Assembly (NCBI GenBank): GCA_021767785.1
Contig: JAASSR010000005.1
Span: 1-51,333, forward strand
Origin: Methanolobus sp.
Lineage (GTDB): Archaea > Halobacteriota > Methanosarcinia > Methanosarcinales > Methanosarcinaceae
Reading direction: 5' to 3'
DNA length: 51,333 nucleotides
Shown: positions 33,707 through 42,344 of the stretch, one piece after another
How positions within the stretch are numbered: position 1 is the stretch's first letter
How the letters are laid out: each line of letters starts with the position of its first letter
Position numbers and translations under genes: made by a program
Notes under the pieces: generated by a model
Told to the model about the DNA's origin: nothing
The model's database searches: none
Seen by the model: the letters and a program-made list of their open reading frames with translations, nothing else

Positions 33707-36700
33707 ATGAAATCAGGATTGTATGAACATATTGTAAACGAATTTCTTTCTGAAAACTTGTTCAATATTGATGATAAGCATAAACATTTATCTCGGCTAA
33801 ATGATGCTGATAGTAACGATTACTTATCACAATATCTGTATAGGGTTCTTTCTCACGCTTTATCCGAGATCAAAGGCGATAAGGAAGGAAAATCAAAGAT
33901 TGATAAACAGATAGAACTATGCAATGAAATAGTAGATATTTTAAATCGTTATGGTATCGAAACTCAAGGTTTAGATGTCTCTGAAACTGCTGAAAAACTC
34001 ATGGCTGTTTTAGATGAAAACCTGAGTGTTGATTTCTCACGTCCTGATACTCCACTTTCTTTAGGTGCATTACTTACAGGTACAAGGCAGGACCCCTCGT
34101 TAGTTTCTCAACTTAAAAAAGAGATATTATCATCTGATAGAGTAGATATTCTTTGTTCATTCATTAAATGGAGTGGCATAAGAATACTCCAAGAAGAACT
34201 AAAAGATTTCACTTCAAGAAAAGGAAGTGAATTAAGAGTTATAACGACCAGTTACATGGGTGCAACGGATTCAAAGGCAATTGAATTTCTAGAAAGTTTG
34301 TCCAACACAACTTTGAAAGTCAGTTATGATACTAGAAGAACTAGATTGCACGCAAAAGCCTACTTATTTGAAAGACAAACTGGCTTTTCTTCTGCATATA
34401 TCGGTTCTTCCAATATCTCCAATGCAGCATTAACAGATGGGTTGGAATGGAACATAAAAATTAGTCAATATGAGCAACCATTCCAATGGGCTAAAATAAA
34501 AGCTACTTTTGATACTTATTGGAACGATAGAGAATTTGAGACTTATAAGAAAGATGACAAGTCTAGATTGATAAAGGCGTTGAGAGCAGAAAAATACGAT
34601 AATAATACTGAATTTGTGATGCCAAATTTTGATTTAACGCCATATCCATTCCAAAAAGAAATACTCGAATCAATATGGGCAGAACGTCAACTGCATAGAA
34701 ACAAACACTTAATTGTAGCTGCAACAGGTACAGGAAAAACTATGATTGCAGCTTTTGATTTCAAGAAATTCAGGCAGGAGTTTTTTGAATCCAACAAAAG
34801 AGAACCACGCTTATTGTTCATAGCACATAGAGAAGAGATATTAAAACAATCGATGTACACATTTAGAATGGTTCTAAGAGATCATAATTATGGGGATATG
34901 ATGGTTGGTGGAAACATTCCATCAACTACGGAACAAATATTTGCATCAATTCAGACATATAACTCAAAAGAAATTCATACTCTTTTAGAATCTGAATATT
35001 TCGATTATATTGTAGTGGATGAGTTCCATCACGCAGCAGCACCGAGCTATAAATCACTTTTAGATCATGTAAATCCTAGCTGTCTCTTAGGTTTAACTGC
35101 AACTCCAGAACGTGGTGATAACTTGGATGTTAAGAAGTTCTTTGATAATCACATAACTGCCGAAATTCGTTTGCCAGATGCAATAGACAGAAAGTTGTTG
35201 TGTCCTTTCCAATATTTTGGTATTACCGATAGTGTTGATTATTCCAAGTTGAAATGGGAACGTGGTGGTTATGTTCAAAGTGAGCTTAGTGAACTTTACA
35301 CTGCAGATGATCACCGTGCAGAAATGATTTGTGAAAAAACAGTAAAGACTGTTTTAGATATCAAAAACGTTAAAGGTTTAGGTTTCTGTGTTTCAAAAGC
35401 ACATGCAGAATACATGTCTGGAATATTCAATAAATATGGTATTCAAAGCGAATATTTAACATCAGATTCCACTAAAGATGTGAGAAAGTTTGTTCAAAAA
35501 CGATTGTTAAATAAGGAGATCAATTTCATTTTTGTTGTAGATTTGTACAATGAAGGAGTTGACATTCCAGAAATAGACACAGTTCTCTTTTTGCGTCCAA
35601 CTGAAAGTTTAACCATATTTTTACAACAATTAGGACGTGGACTTAGATTAAGTGATGATAAAGACTGCTTAACGGTTTTGGATTTTGTAGGACAAGCAAA
35701 CAAAAACTATAGATTCGATTTGAAGTTCAAAGCATTGATTGAAAATATAGGTTTAGATATCGCTTTAGAAATAGAGCAAGGATTCCCACATTTGCCTGCT
35801 GGCTGTAGTATAGAATTAGAAAGGAAATCTAAGGAATACATATTAGATAACATTAGCCAGGTTCTCAATCTAAGACGACAAACAATTGTAAATAGAATTT
35901 CTAGTTTTGTTGCTGACACAGGAATGGAATTGTCTTTTGAGAATTTCATAAATTACTATGATTTAGACCTCGATGATATCTACAAAAAGATGTGCTGGTC
36001 ACGAGCACTAGCAGAAGCTGAAATTATTGATGATTTCACTGAACCTGCTGAAAAACAATTAACTAGCGGTCTAAGAAGAATTCAACATATAGATGATAGC
36101 AATTATATTGATTGTATTCTCAGGCATTTAAATGCTAAACATTTAGATGAAGATTCTCTCTCTAAAAAAGAAAGATACTATCTAACAATGTTTGTTCTAA
36201 CTATTTGGAATAAAGAAAAGTTTTCTTCATTAAAAGATGCATTTTGTAAGTTGCTAGATAATCCTGTGATCTATGATGAAATAATCATGCTTCTAGAATA
36301 CAAAATGAGTATCATAAAAACTATTTCTCCTGAGTTAACATTGCCATACGTTTCATCTCTAAATTTGAATTCTAAATACACACAAGCAGAAGCACTTGCT
36401 GGACTTGGATATTTTGATTTGCAATATAATCATACTATACAAACTGGAGTATTATATGTCAAAGACAAGAAGACAGATGTGTTTTTCATTACATTAAACA
36501 AGAATGAAAAGGACTATTCTCCAACTACTATGTACAATGACTATGCAATTAATGAAAATCTCTTCCATTGGCAAAGTCAGGTATCAACGAGGGTTGATTC
36601 AAAAACTGGACAGAGGTATATCAATCACAAAGATATGGATCAAACAATTCTTCTTTTTGTGAGAATAAACAAGAGTGTCAATTCTTTAGCTCAACCCTAT

Positions 36701-36826
36701 TATTTCTTAGGTCCCGCAGAATACGTAAGTCATGAAGATGAAAAACCTATCAATTTTGTATGGAAGCTAAAGTATTCAATGCCTGCTCACTTATTAAGAG
36801 AAACTGCAAGACTTATAGTTGGATGA
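33707..36826 (+). CDS. PLD-nuclease/DEAD-like helicase fusion with DUF3427 domain
   Basis: A 1039-residue protein. Residues about 100-240 form a phospholipase-D-type nuclease domain (LHAKAYLF and YIGSSNIS as the HxK...GSSN motif). A superfamily 2 helicase follows: Walker A AATGTGKTM near 340, DEFHHAAAPS near 440, GLTATPERGD, and motif VI QQLGRGLRLS near 645. The C-terminal quarter matches DUF3427 (FHWQSQVSTRVDSKTG). ATG 33707 has GGGTG upstream. Such proteins are common in defence and mobile islands. Codon use (TTA Leu, AGA/AGG) and AT content differ visibly from ugd and the downstream core genes, suggesting transfer. No methyltransferase partner is present. Confidence 0.88.
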   Translation: MKSGLYEHIVNEFLSENLFNIDDKHKHLSRLNDADSNDYLSQYLYRVLSHALSEIKGDKEGKSKIDKQIELCNEIVDILNRYGIETQGLDVSETAEKLMAVLDENLSVDFSRPDTPLSLGALLTGTRQDPSLVSQLKKEILSSDRVDILCSFIKWSGIRILQEELKDFTSRKGSELRVITTSYMGATDSKAIEFLESLSNTTLKVSYDTRRTRLHAKAYLFERQTGFSSAYIGSSNISNAALTDGLEWNIKISQYEQPFQWAKIKATFDTYWNDREFETYKKDDKSRLIKALRAEKYDNNTEFVMPNFDLTPYPFQKEILESIWAERQLHRNKHLIVAATGTGKTMIAAFDFKKFRQEFFESNKREPRLLFIAHREEILKQSMYTFRMVLRDHNYGDMMVGGNIPSTTEQIFASIQTYNSKEIHTLLESEYFDYIVVDEFHHAAAPSYKSLLDHVNPSCLLGLTATPERGDNLDVKKFFDNHITAEIRLPDAIDRKLLCPFQYFGITDSVDYSKLKWERGGYVQSELSELYTADDHRAEMICEKTVKTVLDIKNVKGLGFCVSKAHAEYMSGIFNKYGIQSEYLTSDSTKDVRKFVQKRLLNKEINFIFVVDLYNEGVDIPEIDTVLFLRPTESLTIFLQQLGRGLRLSDDKDCLTVLDFVGQANKNYRFDLKFKALIENIGLDIALEIEQGFPHLPAGCSIELERKSKEYILDNISQVLNLRRQTIVNRISSFVADTGMELSFENFINYYDLDLDDIYKKMCWSRALAEAEIIDDFTEPAEKQLTSGLRRIQHIDDSNYIDCILRHLNAKHLDEDSLSKKERYYLTMFVLTIWNKEKFSSLKDAFCKLLDNPVIYDEIIMLLEYKMSIIKTISPELTLPYVSSLNLNSKYTQAEALAGLGYFDLQYNHTIQTGVLYVKDKKTDVFFITLNKNEKDYSPTTMYNDYAINENLFHWQSQVSTRVDSKTGQRYINHKDMDQTILLFVRINKSVNSLAQPYYFLGPAEYVSHEDEKPINFVWKLKYSMPAHLLRETARLIVG

Positions 36827-36860
36827 TGTTTTCTATATCGAAAAGCCATTTAACCCCACC

Positions 36861-37082
36861 ATGTCCTCCAACAACACCAACATATGCTCCGTAGAACAAC
36901 CCAGCAGCCTCGATAGCAGAATTCACAGATGGCTGCAGAATCCTCTGAAGATACTCGGTCCCTATGTCAGGGAAGGTATGGAAATTCTGGAAATAGGCTG
37001 CGGTCCGGGATTCTTCACAATGGATATGGGTCGGATGGTCGGGAAGAGCAGGAGTGTGGTTTTGGGAAAGCTTGAGTTCTAA
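36861..37082 (+). pseudogene. Truncated class I SAM-dependent methyltransferase (N-terminal fragment)
   Basis: A 73-codon frame beginning at ATG 36861 (MSSNNTNICSVEQPSS). It holds the start of a methyltransferase, with motif I MEILEIGCGPGFFTMDMG near residues 46-62. The frame then becomes unlike the family (SRSVVLGKLEF) and stops at 37082, before motif II; the C-terminal two thirds are absent. It lies just downstream of the helicase gene and before a repeat cluster, so the truncation may mark an insertion or deletion boundary. Confidence 0.72.
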
Positions 37083-37143
37083 CGTTGGAATATTTTGACT
37101 GAATGTTCTCTCAAGGTTTACGATTTTTCTTCATAAGGTCGGT

Positions 37144-37283
37144 TATCGTTAACTTTACGACTTAACGATAGCAAAAATCGAACCTAAAATCAGCATCATT
37201 AACCTGCATGTAAGACATGATTTATCGTTAACCCCAAGTTAAAGATCTTGCTTAACGCTAACCCCCAAATCAACCTATCGTAA
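37144..37283. repeat. Cluster of TATCGTTAA motifs in both orientations
   Basis: Five copies or near-copies in 140 bases: TATCGTTAA at 37144-37152, its complement TTAACGATA at 37162-37170, TATCGTTAA at 37223-37231, TTAACGCTA at 37252-37260 and TATCGTAA at 37276-37283. The first two form an inverted repeat with a 9-base spacer. Irregular spacing excludes a CRISPR. It may be an operator cluster for the MntA/HepT genes or relic iterons of an integrated element. Confidence 0.5.
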
Positions 37284-37290
37284 ACTTATA

Positions 37291-37333
37291 TGCAGGTGAC
37301 CACAAAACCACATTCAAAATGTAGTCACCTGCA
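37291..37333. repeat. 14-bp inverted repeat upstream of the MntA-like gene
   Basis: TGCAGGTGACCACA (37291-37304) and TGTAGTCACCTGCA (37320-37333) pair over 14 positions with one mismatch and a 15-base loop. It lies 72 bases before the nucleotidyltransferase start. It could be a terminator, an RNA structure or a regulator site. Confidence 0.55.
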
Positions 37334-37405
37334 AACTCCACATCACTCAATCTTTATTACTTATAAACACATAGAAAAATTTAGAACATCTTTGCCGTAG
37401 GTATT

Positions 37406-37852
37406 ATGATAGAAAGAGCTCCGTGTCTTGATAAAGAAGAACTTCTTCCCCTTTTGAGAGAATTCTTTCTTAATGAAGAATCAGTTGAGCTTGCTTATCT
37501 TTTTGGTTCGGTGGCAGAGGACACGGCAGGTCCGTTGAGTGATGTGGATATCGGTGTTTATCTTTCTGGGACACTAACGGAAAAAGAAAGGATCTACAAA
37601 CGTATCGACCTGATAAATGAACTTTCAGACCTGCTGAAAAGTGATAAAATAGACGTTATCGTGGTCAATGATGCAAGTCCTGTCCTTAGATTTGAGATCA
37701 TAAGGCCAAATGTTACTATATTTTCACGGGACGAGGATCTGCGTGTGGATGTCGAGCACCGTATCATGTCAGTATATCTTGACTGGAAATACTATGAGGA
37801 TCGCTTGAATCGGCATCTGCTTGAAAGAATTTCAGAAAAGGAGCTGGTTTAA
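37406..37852 (+). CDS. mntA: MntA-like minimal nucleotidyltransferase antitoxin
   Basis: A 148-residue minimal nucleotidyltransferase. The metal-binding motif is GSVAEDTAGPLSDVDIG near residues 34-50 (GS then D-x-D). In known pairs MntA adds AMP to a Tyr of HepT and neutralises it. The stop overlaps the next start (TAATG), a typical toxin-antitoxin arrangement. It lies in the accessory island after the repeat cluster and inverted repeat, which may carry its regulation. Confidence 0.9.
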   Translation: MIERAPCLDKEELLPLLREFFLNEESVELAYLFGSVAEDTAGPLSDVDIGVYLSGTLTEKERIYKRIDLINELSDLLKSDKIDVIVVNDASPVLRFEIIRPNVTIFSRDEDLRVDVEHRIMSVYLDWKYYEDRLNRHLLERISEKELV

Positions 37853-38274
37853 TGCTTACTGATGAGAAGATTCTCCGAAAGCTCAGTTTCATGCAAAAAT
37901 GTGTGAGCTATTTGAAATCTGTAGATGCAGGCAGCAAAGAACTGGAAGATAATTACCAACTGCGCAGTGCAGTAGAAAGGAATTTCCAGCTCGCAATTGA
38001 AAGTGCCATAGACATAGGAGAAATGATCATTTCCAGAGAAGGTTTTCAAAGGCCGGATATCTACAGAAATGTGTTTCTGATCCTCGGCAGGAATAACATA
38101 GTCCCTACCGATTTCGCAGAAGAATTCTCAAAAGCAGCCGGATTTAGAAATGTCCTTGTTCACATATATGAAGAAATAGATATAGATATTCTGTACATGT
38201 TCCTGACAGAAAGACTGGAAGACTTCGATGAATTTGCCGGATATATTGCGGAATATCTGAACAAAGAACTCTGA
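37852..38274 (+). CDS. hepT: HepT-like ribonuclease toxin
   Basis: A 140-residue all-helical HEPN protein. The catalytic motif R-x4-H-x-Y appears as RNVLVHIY near residues 103-110, including the Tyr that MntA modifies. It starts inside the stop of the antitoxin gene, so the two are translationally coupled. HepT toxins cleave tRNA or mRNA; a role in phage defence or island maintenance is inferred. Confidence 0.9.
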   Translation: MLTDEKILRKLSFMQKCVSYLKSVDAGSKELEDNYQLRSAVERNFQLAIESAIDIGEMIISREGFQRPDIYRNVFLILGRNNIVPTDFAEEFSKAAGFRNVLVHIYEEIDIDILYMFLTERLEDFDEFAGYIAEYLNKEL

Positions 38275-38359
38275 ATTCATGGGGATACCTGCTGATTATA
38301 TTTATATTTGATATGTCAGCATTAAGGCTTTTTTAACTTTACCATTGTCCTCTTCACAG

Positions 38360-39913
38360 TCAGATCCCATAGGGCTGGTCAAATGCTATTCCTGTTATCA
38401 TCCAGTCCATTCCGTTCTTCTGTAACCTGAAATATACAGGCACAACTGACATTTCATCCTCATTACCCATAATATCAAAACTGACAGCAGTACAGTTCGC
38501 TTCAATAACTGCAAGATCATCTGTCATATTGGTTGACACAATATGGTACTTCTTGATACCGCCGGGCTCTATTCCATTATTGGCAAACATCATTTCAATA
38601 CTTGCAGGTACAAGAAAGTCCTGTCCCTGGCACAGATGGAAAGCGATATTGAACTTTCCTTCATTTACAGCACTAAAGATGTCTTTGACAACAGACTCTG
38701 CAGCATCGGTATCTGAAGAAGAAAGGTATTTACCTCCGATACTCTCCTGTATCACAGGACTCTGTATCAAATAACCGGCACCTATCATAAGAACAGCAAT
38801 CATGAGAACCTGATATATCGCCTTTTTTCTTGTTCTTTTACGTTTATTTGCAGCTGGCTTTTCTTTTCTGGGAGGTGTGGTTCCGTGAAAGGTTCTTAAT
38901 TTTCTTTCCGAGCTGAAAGATTCCTGGGGATACGATGCAGAAGGAATATTCTGACTTTTTTTCTTCTTCTGTTTATTTTTGACCTCTTTTAAATATCTGT
39001 CATACATCCTGGCAATATCCGTATCTTCAGAGTTCCGGTAATTCCTGCCATTGGCTTTTGCAGAGCTGATGTCACTTATTCGTACAACACTGTTTTCGGT
39101 AGTCAGTGAAGGATCACTCTTGACTAGCGACAGATTACTTTTCTTGCCACTCTGCATAACAGAATCTATGATGCTTATTACATGCTCGTTCCTGATAGCT
39201 CCGACATTTCTTGCTTTTGCGGAACTTGCAGTCGTAGCAAAATGTGTGAGCTGGGAAACGATCTCATTGAGAAATGCCTGTACTCCATGCGCTCTGTCAG
39301 AAACTGCCCTGAACATTACCTGTGTCAGACCTTCGTTTTCTTTGATGAGAGCCGTAAGAAGATAGTAAGCTTTCTCTCCAATGGCTTCACTGGAAAAATA
39401 AAGTACATTGCCTTCTTCGATGGTATATCCGTCGACTGCATAGAGATTTGAGGAGCATGTCCGCATAAGAAAAGAAGTTATTTCCTCCGCATTGATCCCT
39501 TCAAAATTTATACCCGTTTCAGTGGAATATCCTTTTTTGGAAAGTTGCAAAAACTGCCTTTTTGTCATGCTCCTTGAGCGGAGAAAAGGGCAGATACAAT
39601 GCACCTCCTTCGGTCTCATTGTGATCGTATGCTTTTCCCATTTAGGGTCCCTGTAGGTTATAATGGCATCAATTTTCTCATTGTTGACACATTCCATGGG
39701 CTTCAATATGAACCTGGCTGTCCTGGTTATGGTAGGAGGGATATTGTCCAGTTTCAGAACTCTGTTATCCTTTAACTTGAAAAGATATTCGTTGTAATCA
39801 AAAATGATCTGTATGTCCGAAATGACAAATCTCGTATTGTTTGTGATCCTTATTCCGAATGCAATATTGTTGTCCGGAAGAATCTCATATCCGCGTTTTA
39901 CCTCAATTTCCAT
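38360..39913 (-). CDS. Single-pass membrane protein with large cytoplasmic region and NTF2-like outer domain
   Basis: A 517-residue archaeal protein I cannot name. Residues 1-110 look like an Ig-type beta-domain ending in MRPKEVHCICPFLRS. Residues 110-245 form an alpha/beta region (NLYAVDGYTIEEGNVLYFS). A polar low-complexity linker with KKKK and KRKRTRKK tracts follows, then one membrane helix near 372-390 (YQVLMIAVLMIGAGYLI). The last 115 residues resemble an NTF2/DUF4878-type domain (VKDIFSAVNEGKFNIAFHL). The basic tract before the helix puts the N-terminal part inside and the C-terminal domain outside. It is probably a sensor or scaffold. Confidence 0.7.
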   Translation of the reverse strand: MEIEVKRGYEILPDNNIAFGIRITNNTRFVISDIQIIFDYNEYLFKLKDNRVLKLDNIPPTITRTARFILKPMECVNNEKIDAIITYRDPKWEKHTITMRPKEVHCICPFLRSRSMTKRQFLQLSKKGYSTETGINFEGINAEEITSFLMRTCSSNLYAVDGYTIEEGNVLYFSSEAIGEKAYYLLTALIKENEGLTQVMFRAVSDRAHGVQAFLNEIVSQLTHFATTASSAKARNVGAIRNEHVISIIDSVMQSGKKSNLSLVKSDPSLTTENSVVRISDISSAKANGRNYRNSEDTDIARMYDRYLKEVKNKQKKKKSQNIPSASYPQESFSSERKLRTFHGTTPPRKEKPAANKRKRTRKKAIYQVLMIAVLMIGAGYLIQSPVIQESIGGKYLSSSDTDAAESVVKDIFSAVNEGKFNIAFHLCQGQDFLVPASIEMMFANNGIEPGGIKKYHIVSTNMTDDLAVIEANCTAVSFDIMGNEDEMSVVPVYFRLQKNGMDWMITGIAFDQPYGI

Positions 39914-39986
39914 TTCGGTGAAATTTAATTATTTATAAATATAAATATGTTTTGAAGAAGTAACTTTGTGAGATCTATGAAGGAGA

Positions 39987-41828
39987 TCAGATCTCCTTTA
40001 CCCACAGGACTTCGCCCTCATCCACAGCATCAAGGATATCGTCGGCAACATCGGAATCTACTCTTACTTTGATATCTCCGTGTCTGCCCACTGTAGCCGA
40101 GAAAAGGAAATGTTCACCGGCGTAGACTTCCACATCAGCACCTGCAGCTTCGGTGATATTGAGGATCACATGCTTTTTGGTGCGCTCGATTATCGGGTGA
40201 TGCTCCTTGTTCTCACGCATCTTTCGTTCTTCTTTTGACTCGAACTTACGTACATCTATGTGGATGCCAAGGGCTCTTTCGATATCATCTATGGTCTTTC
40301 CACCTTTACCTATCACTCTGGGCAGATCTTTGTCCCTCACATGCACCAGGGCCCTGTTGTCGGATATCATCTCTACTTCTACCGGTCCGCTTGTATAGTC
40401 ACTGATGAAATCCTGCACCTCTCCTTCGGCCAGTTTCCAAGAAGGACTTCTCTGCTGTCCTTTTTCCAGAGGCATAACAACAACCTGTTCACCGTATGTG
40501 TATATCTCGAACTCGCTCTTGCCTGTTTCAAGATCTGAAACCAGGATCACTGGTCTTGCAAGGTCAGCTTCCATCATTCCGGCAGGAACCTTTACAGTGA
40601 ATTCAAGTATCTGTACCTTTGCGATCTCGCCCCTGTCGATGAATATCACTGTGTCAACGACCTGCGGGATCACACCGAGTTCGACCCTGCCGATAAGCCT
40701 CTGGATCGCATCAACTGCACGGTTGGCATGTACAACACCTATCATGCCCACACCAGCAAGTCTCATGTCCGCAAAGGTAGCAAAATCCTTTGTTTTGCGC
40801 ACCTCGTCATATATGGTGTAATCCGGGCGCACAAGGAGCAGTACATCTGCGGTGTTCTCAAGGCTGCCATCAAGAGGCGCATACTGGGTGATCTCCCCCG
40901 GAACCTGCAGATCGCGAGGTGATTCCATTGTCTTGACAACAAAACCTCTGTCATTCAGATAGGTAGCAACTCCTGCAGCAAAAGTGGATTTTCCTGCACC
41001 TGGAGGCCCTGCGATCAGTACTCCTCTCTGGGTGCGTATCCTTTCCTTAAGCACATTGCTCAGGCGGTACTCATCCAGTGATACAGAGGCCACCGGACGT
41101 ACAATTGTTATCTCCACATCATCGGAAAAAGGTGGATTTGATATGGCTATTCTCATATTTCTTATCTGGAGTACCGATGCTCCGCTGAAGGACATCTCAG
41201 TAAAGGATCCAAGATCTGAGCGTGCCCTGTCAAGCAATTCTCTGGATATTGCTTTCAGTTCCTGGTATGTGCAGGGCTCATCCCTTATCTTCACATATTT
41301 CACATCTCCGATGGACCCTTTTTTTGCCATTGGAGGCACCTTATTTTTCAGATGAACTGACATGGTATCCGGTGTGAAGAACTCATCTGCGATAAGTGGC
41401 CCGAAATCTTCCATGGGGGTTTTAACAAAGTCAACATCAATTCCCTTTGCCATTGCAACGAGGGACTGTACCCTGTCACCGGTTACGAACTTTGCATCAA
41501 GTTCCAGAGCAGTTTCCCTTATAAGGGCATCTATCTCTCCGCCCTTGGCAAGCTTTACCTGGTCAAGATTGGGTCTTTCTCCGGTGAAAAATAATTTGAT
41601 AATATTATCTGCAGCATATCTCTGGAGTTCCTGTATCTCTTCAAGACCTTTATATCCGACTTCAAGTCCCCGATTGGCCTGGGCTTCCAGCTCAGCCATG
41701 ACGGCCTCCGGTACATGGATTTCTACATTTTTAGATTCGCCATCACGTATCCTGCCCGAAAGGATTCCGTCTATGACAGCACTTGTATCAGGCACTATCT
41801 TTCGCATTTTCTGCTCACTTTTTTCCAT
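39987..41828 (-). CDS. PINc-KH-domain ATPase (PilT/VirB11-like, archaeal PINA type)
   Basis: A 613-residue protein. An N-terminal PIN domain (about 8-150) begins IVPDTSAVIDG and contains EIDALIRETALELDAKFVTGD. A hexameric secretion-type ATPase core (about 235-470) has Walker A AGPPGAGKSTFA, RPDYTIYDEVRK (Walker B region) and GMIGVVHANRAVDA. A KH domain (about 500-560) has HVRDKDLPRVIGKGGKTIDDIE. Such PINA proteins are helicase-like ATPases linked to DNA repair or RNA processing. The start is ATG 41828; ATG 41807 (MRKIVPDTS), with AGTGAG upstream, is equally likely. Confidence 0.92.
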   Translation of the reverse strand: MEKSEQKMRKIVPDTSAVIDGILSGRIRDGESKNVEIHVPEAVMAELEAQANRGLEVGYKGLEEIQELQRYAADNIIKLFFTGERPNLDQVKLAKGGEIDALIRETALELDAKFVTGDRVQSLVAMAKGIDVDFVKTPMEDFGPLIADEFFTPDTMSVHLKNKVPPMAKKGSIGDVKYVKIRDEPCTYQELKAISRELLDRARSDLGSFTEMSFSGASVLQIRNMRIAISNPPFSDDVEITIVRPVASVSLDEYRLSNVLKERIRTQRGVLIAGPPGAGKSTFAAGVATYLNDRGFVVKTMESPRDLQVPGEITQYAPLDGSLENTADVLLLVRPDYTIYDEVRKTKDFATFADMRLAGVGMIGVVHANRAVDAIQRLIGRVELGVIPQVVDTVIFIDRGEIAKVQILEFTVKVPAGMMEADLARPVILVSDLETGKSEFEIYTYGEQVVVMPLEKGQQRSPSWKLAEGEVQDFISDYTSGPVEVEMISDNRALVHVRDKDLPRVIGKGGKTIDDIERALGIHIDVRKFESKEERKMRENKEHHPIIERTKKHVILNITEAAGADVEVYAGEHFLFSATVGRHGDIKVRVDSDVADDILDAVDEGEVLWVKEI

Positions 41829-41888
41829 AATTATGCTTATGTTTTGGGACTATATAATTAAGTTACCACACATTGAGAGCAAAGATCC

Positions 41889-42251
41889 TTAATACACATC
41901 TTCAGGATCAAAGACCTTCTCTCCTACCTGCGTACCATCTATGGTCCGGTAAAAACATGATCTGAATCCTGTATGACACGCACCACCTTTCTGCTCTACC
42001 AGAAGCAGTACGGCATCCATGTCGCAATCGATCCTGATCTCCACAACCTTTTGTGTATGTCCGGAACTTTCGCCTTTCTTCCATAGACTTTGTCTGCTGC
42101 GACTCCAGTAATGTACAATACCTGATTCTATTGTCCTGTCCAGTGCTTCTTTATTCATGAATGCACACATAAGAACTTCTTTTGTTTCGCTGTCCTGAGC
42201 AATGGCCTGTATCAGACCGTTATCATACTTCAGATCTTGAGTTTTTATCAT
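41889..42251 (-). CDS. hisI: Phosphoribosyl-AMP cyclohydrolase
   Basis: A 120-residue HisI from ATG 42251 behind GTGATG. Family motifs [36 protein letters not shown] and the metal-binding CDMDAVLL with the Cys-bearing [14 protein letters not shown] are all present. It opens the purine ring of PR-AMP in histidine synthesis. There is no fused HisE domain. It is divergent from the KaiC-like gene; the 94 bases between hold AT-rich TATA candidates. Confidence 0.97.
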   Translation of the reverse strand: MIKTQDLKYDNGLIQAIAQDSETKEVLMCAFMNKEALDRTIESGIVHYWSRSRQSLWKKGESSGHTQKVVEIRIDCDMDAVLLLVEQKGGACHTGFRSCFYRTIDGTQVGEKVFDPEDVY

Positions 42252-42344
42252 GTGCATCACTAATTGCTATATACTATAAAATACTATTATACTTCAGTAT
42301 TAATATAATTGTTAACAAAATAATTAGTCATTTGGGGCATAATC

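Noticed and set aside
36819-36860. Upstream extension of the methyltransferase fragment
   Set aside because: It overlaps the end of the helicase gene; family-like sequence begins only after ATG 36861.
37144-37333. Possible CRISPR array
   Set aside because: The motif is only nine bases, occurs in both orientations with irregular spacing, and no cas genes are near.
41362-41892. 176-codon frame antisense to the PIN-KH-ATPase start
   Set aside because: It covers the start of a well-supported gene on the other strand and has Ser/Leu-rich shadow composition.
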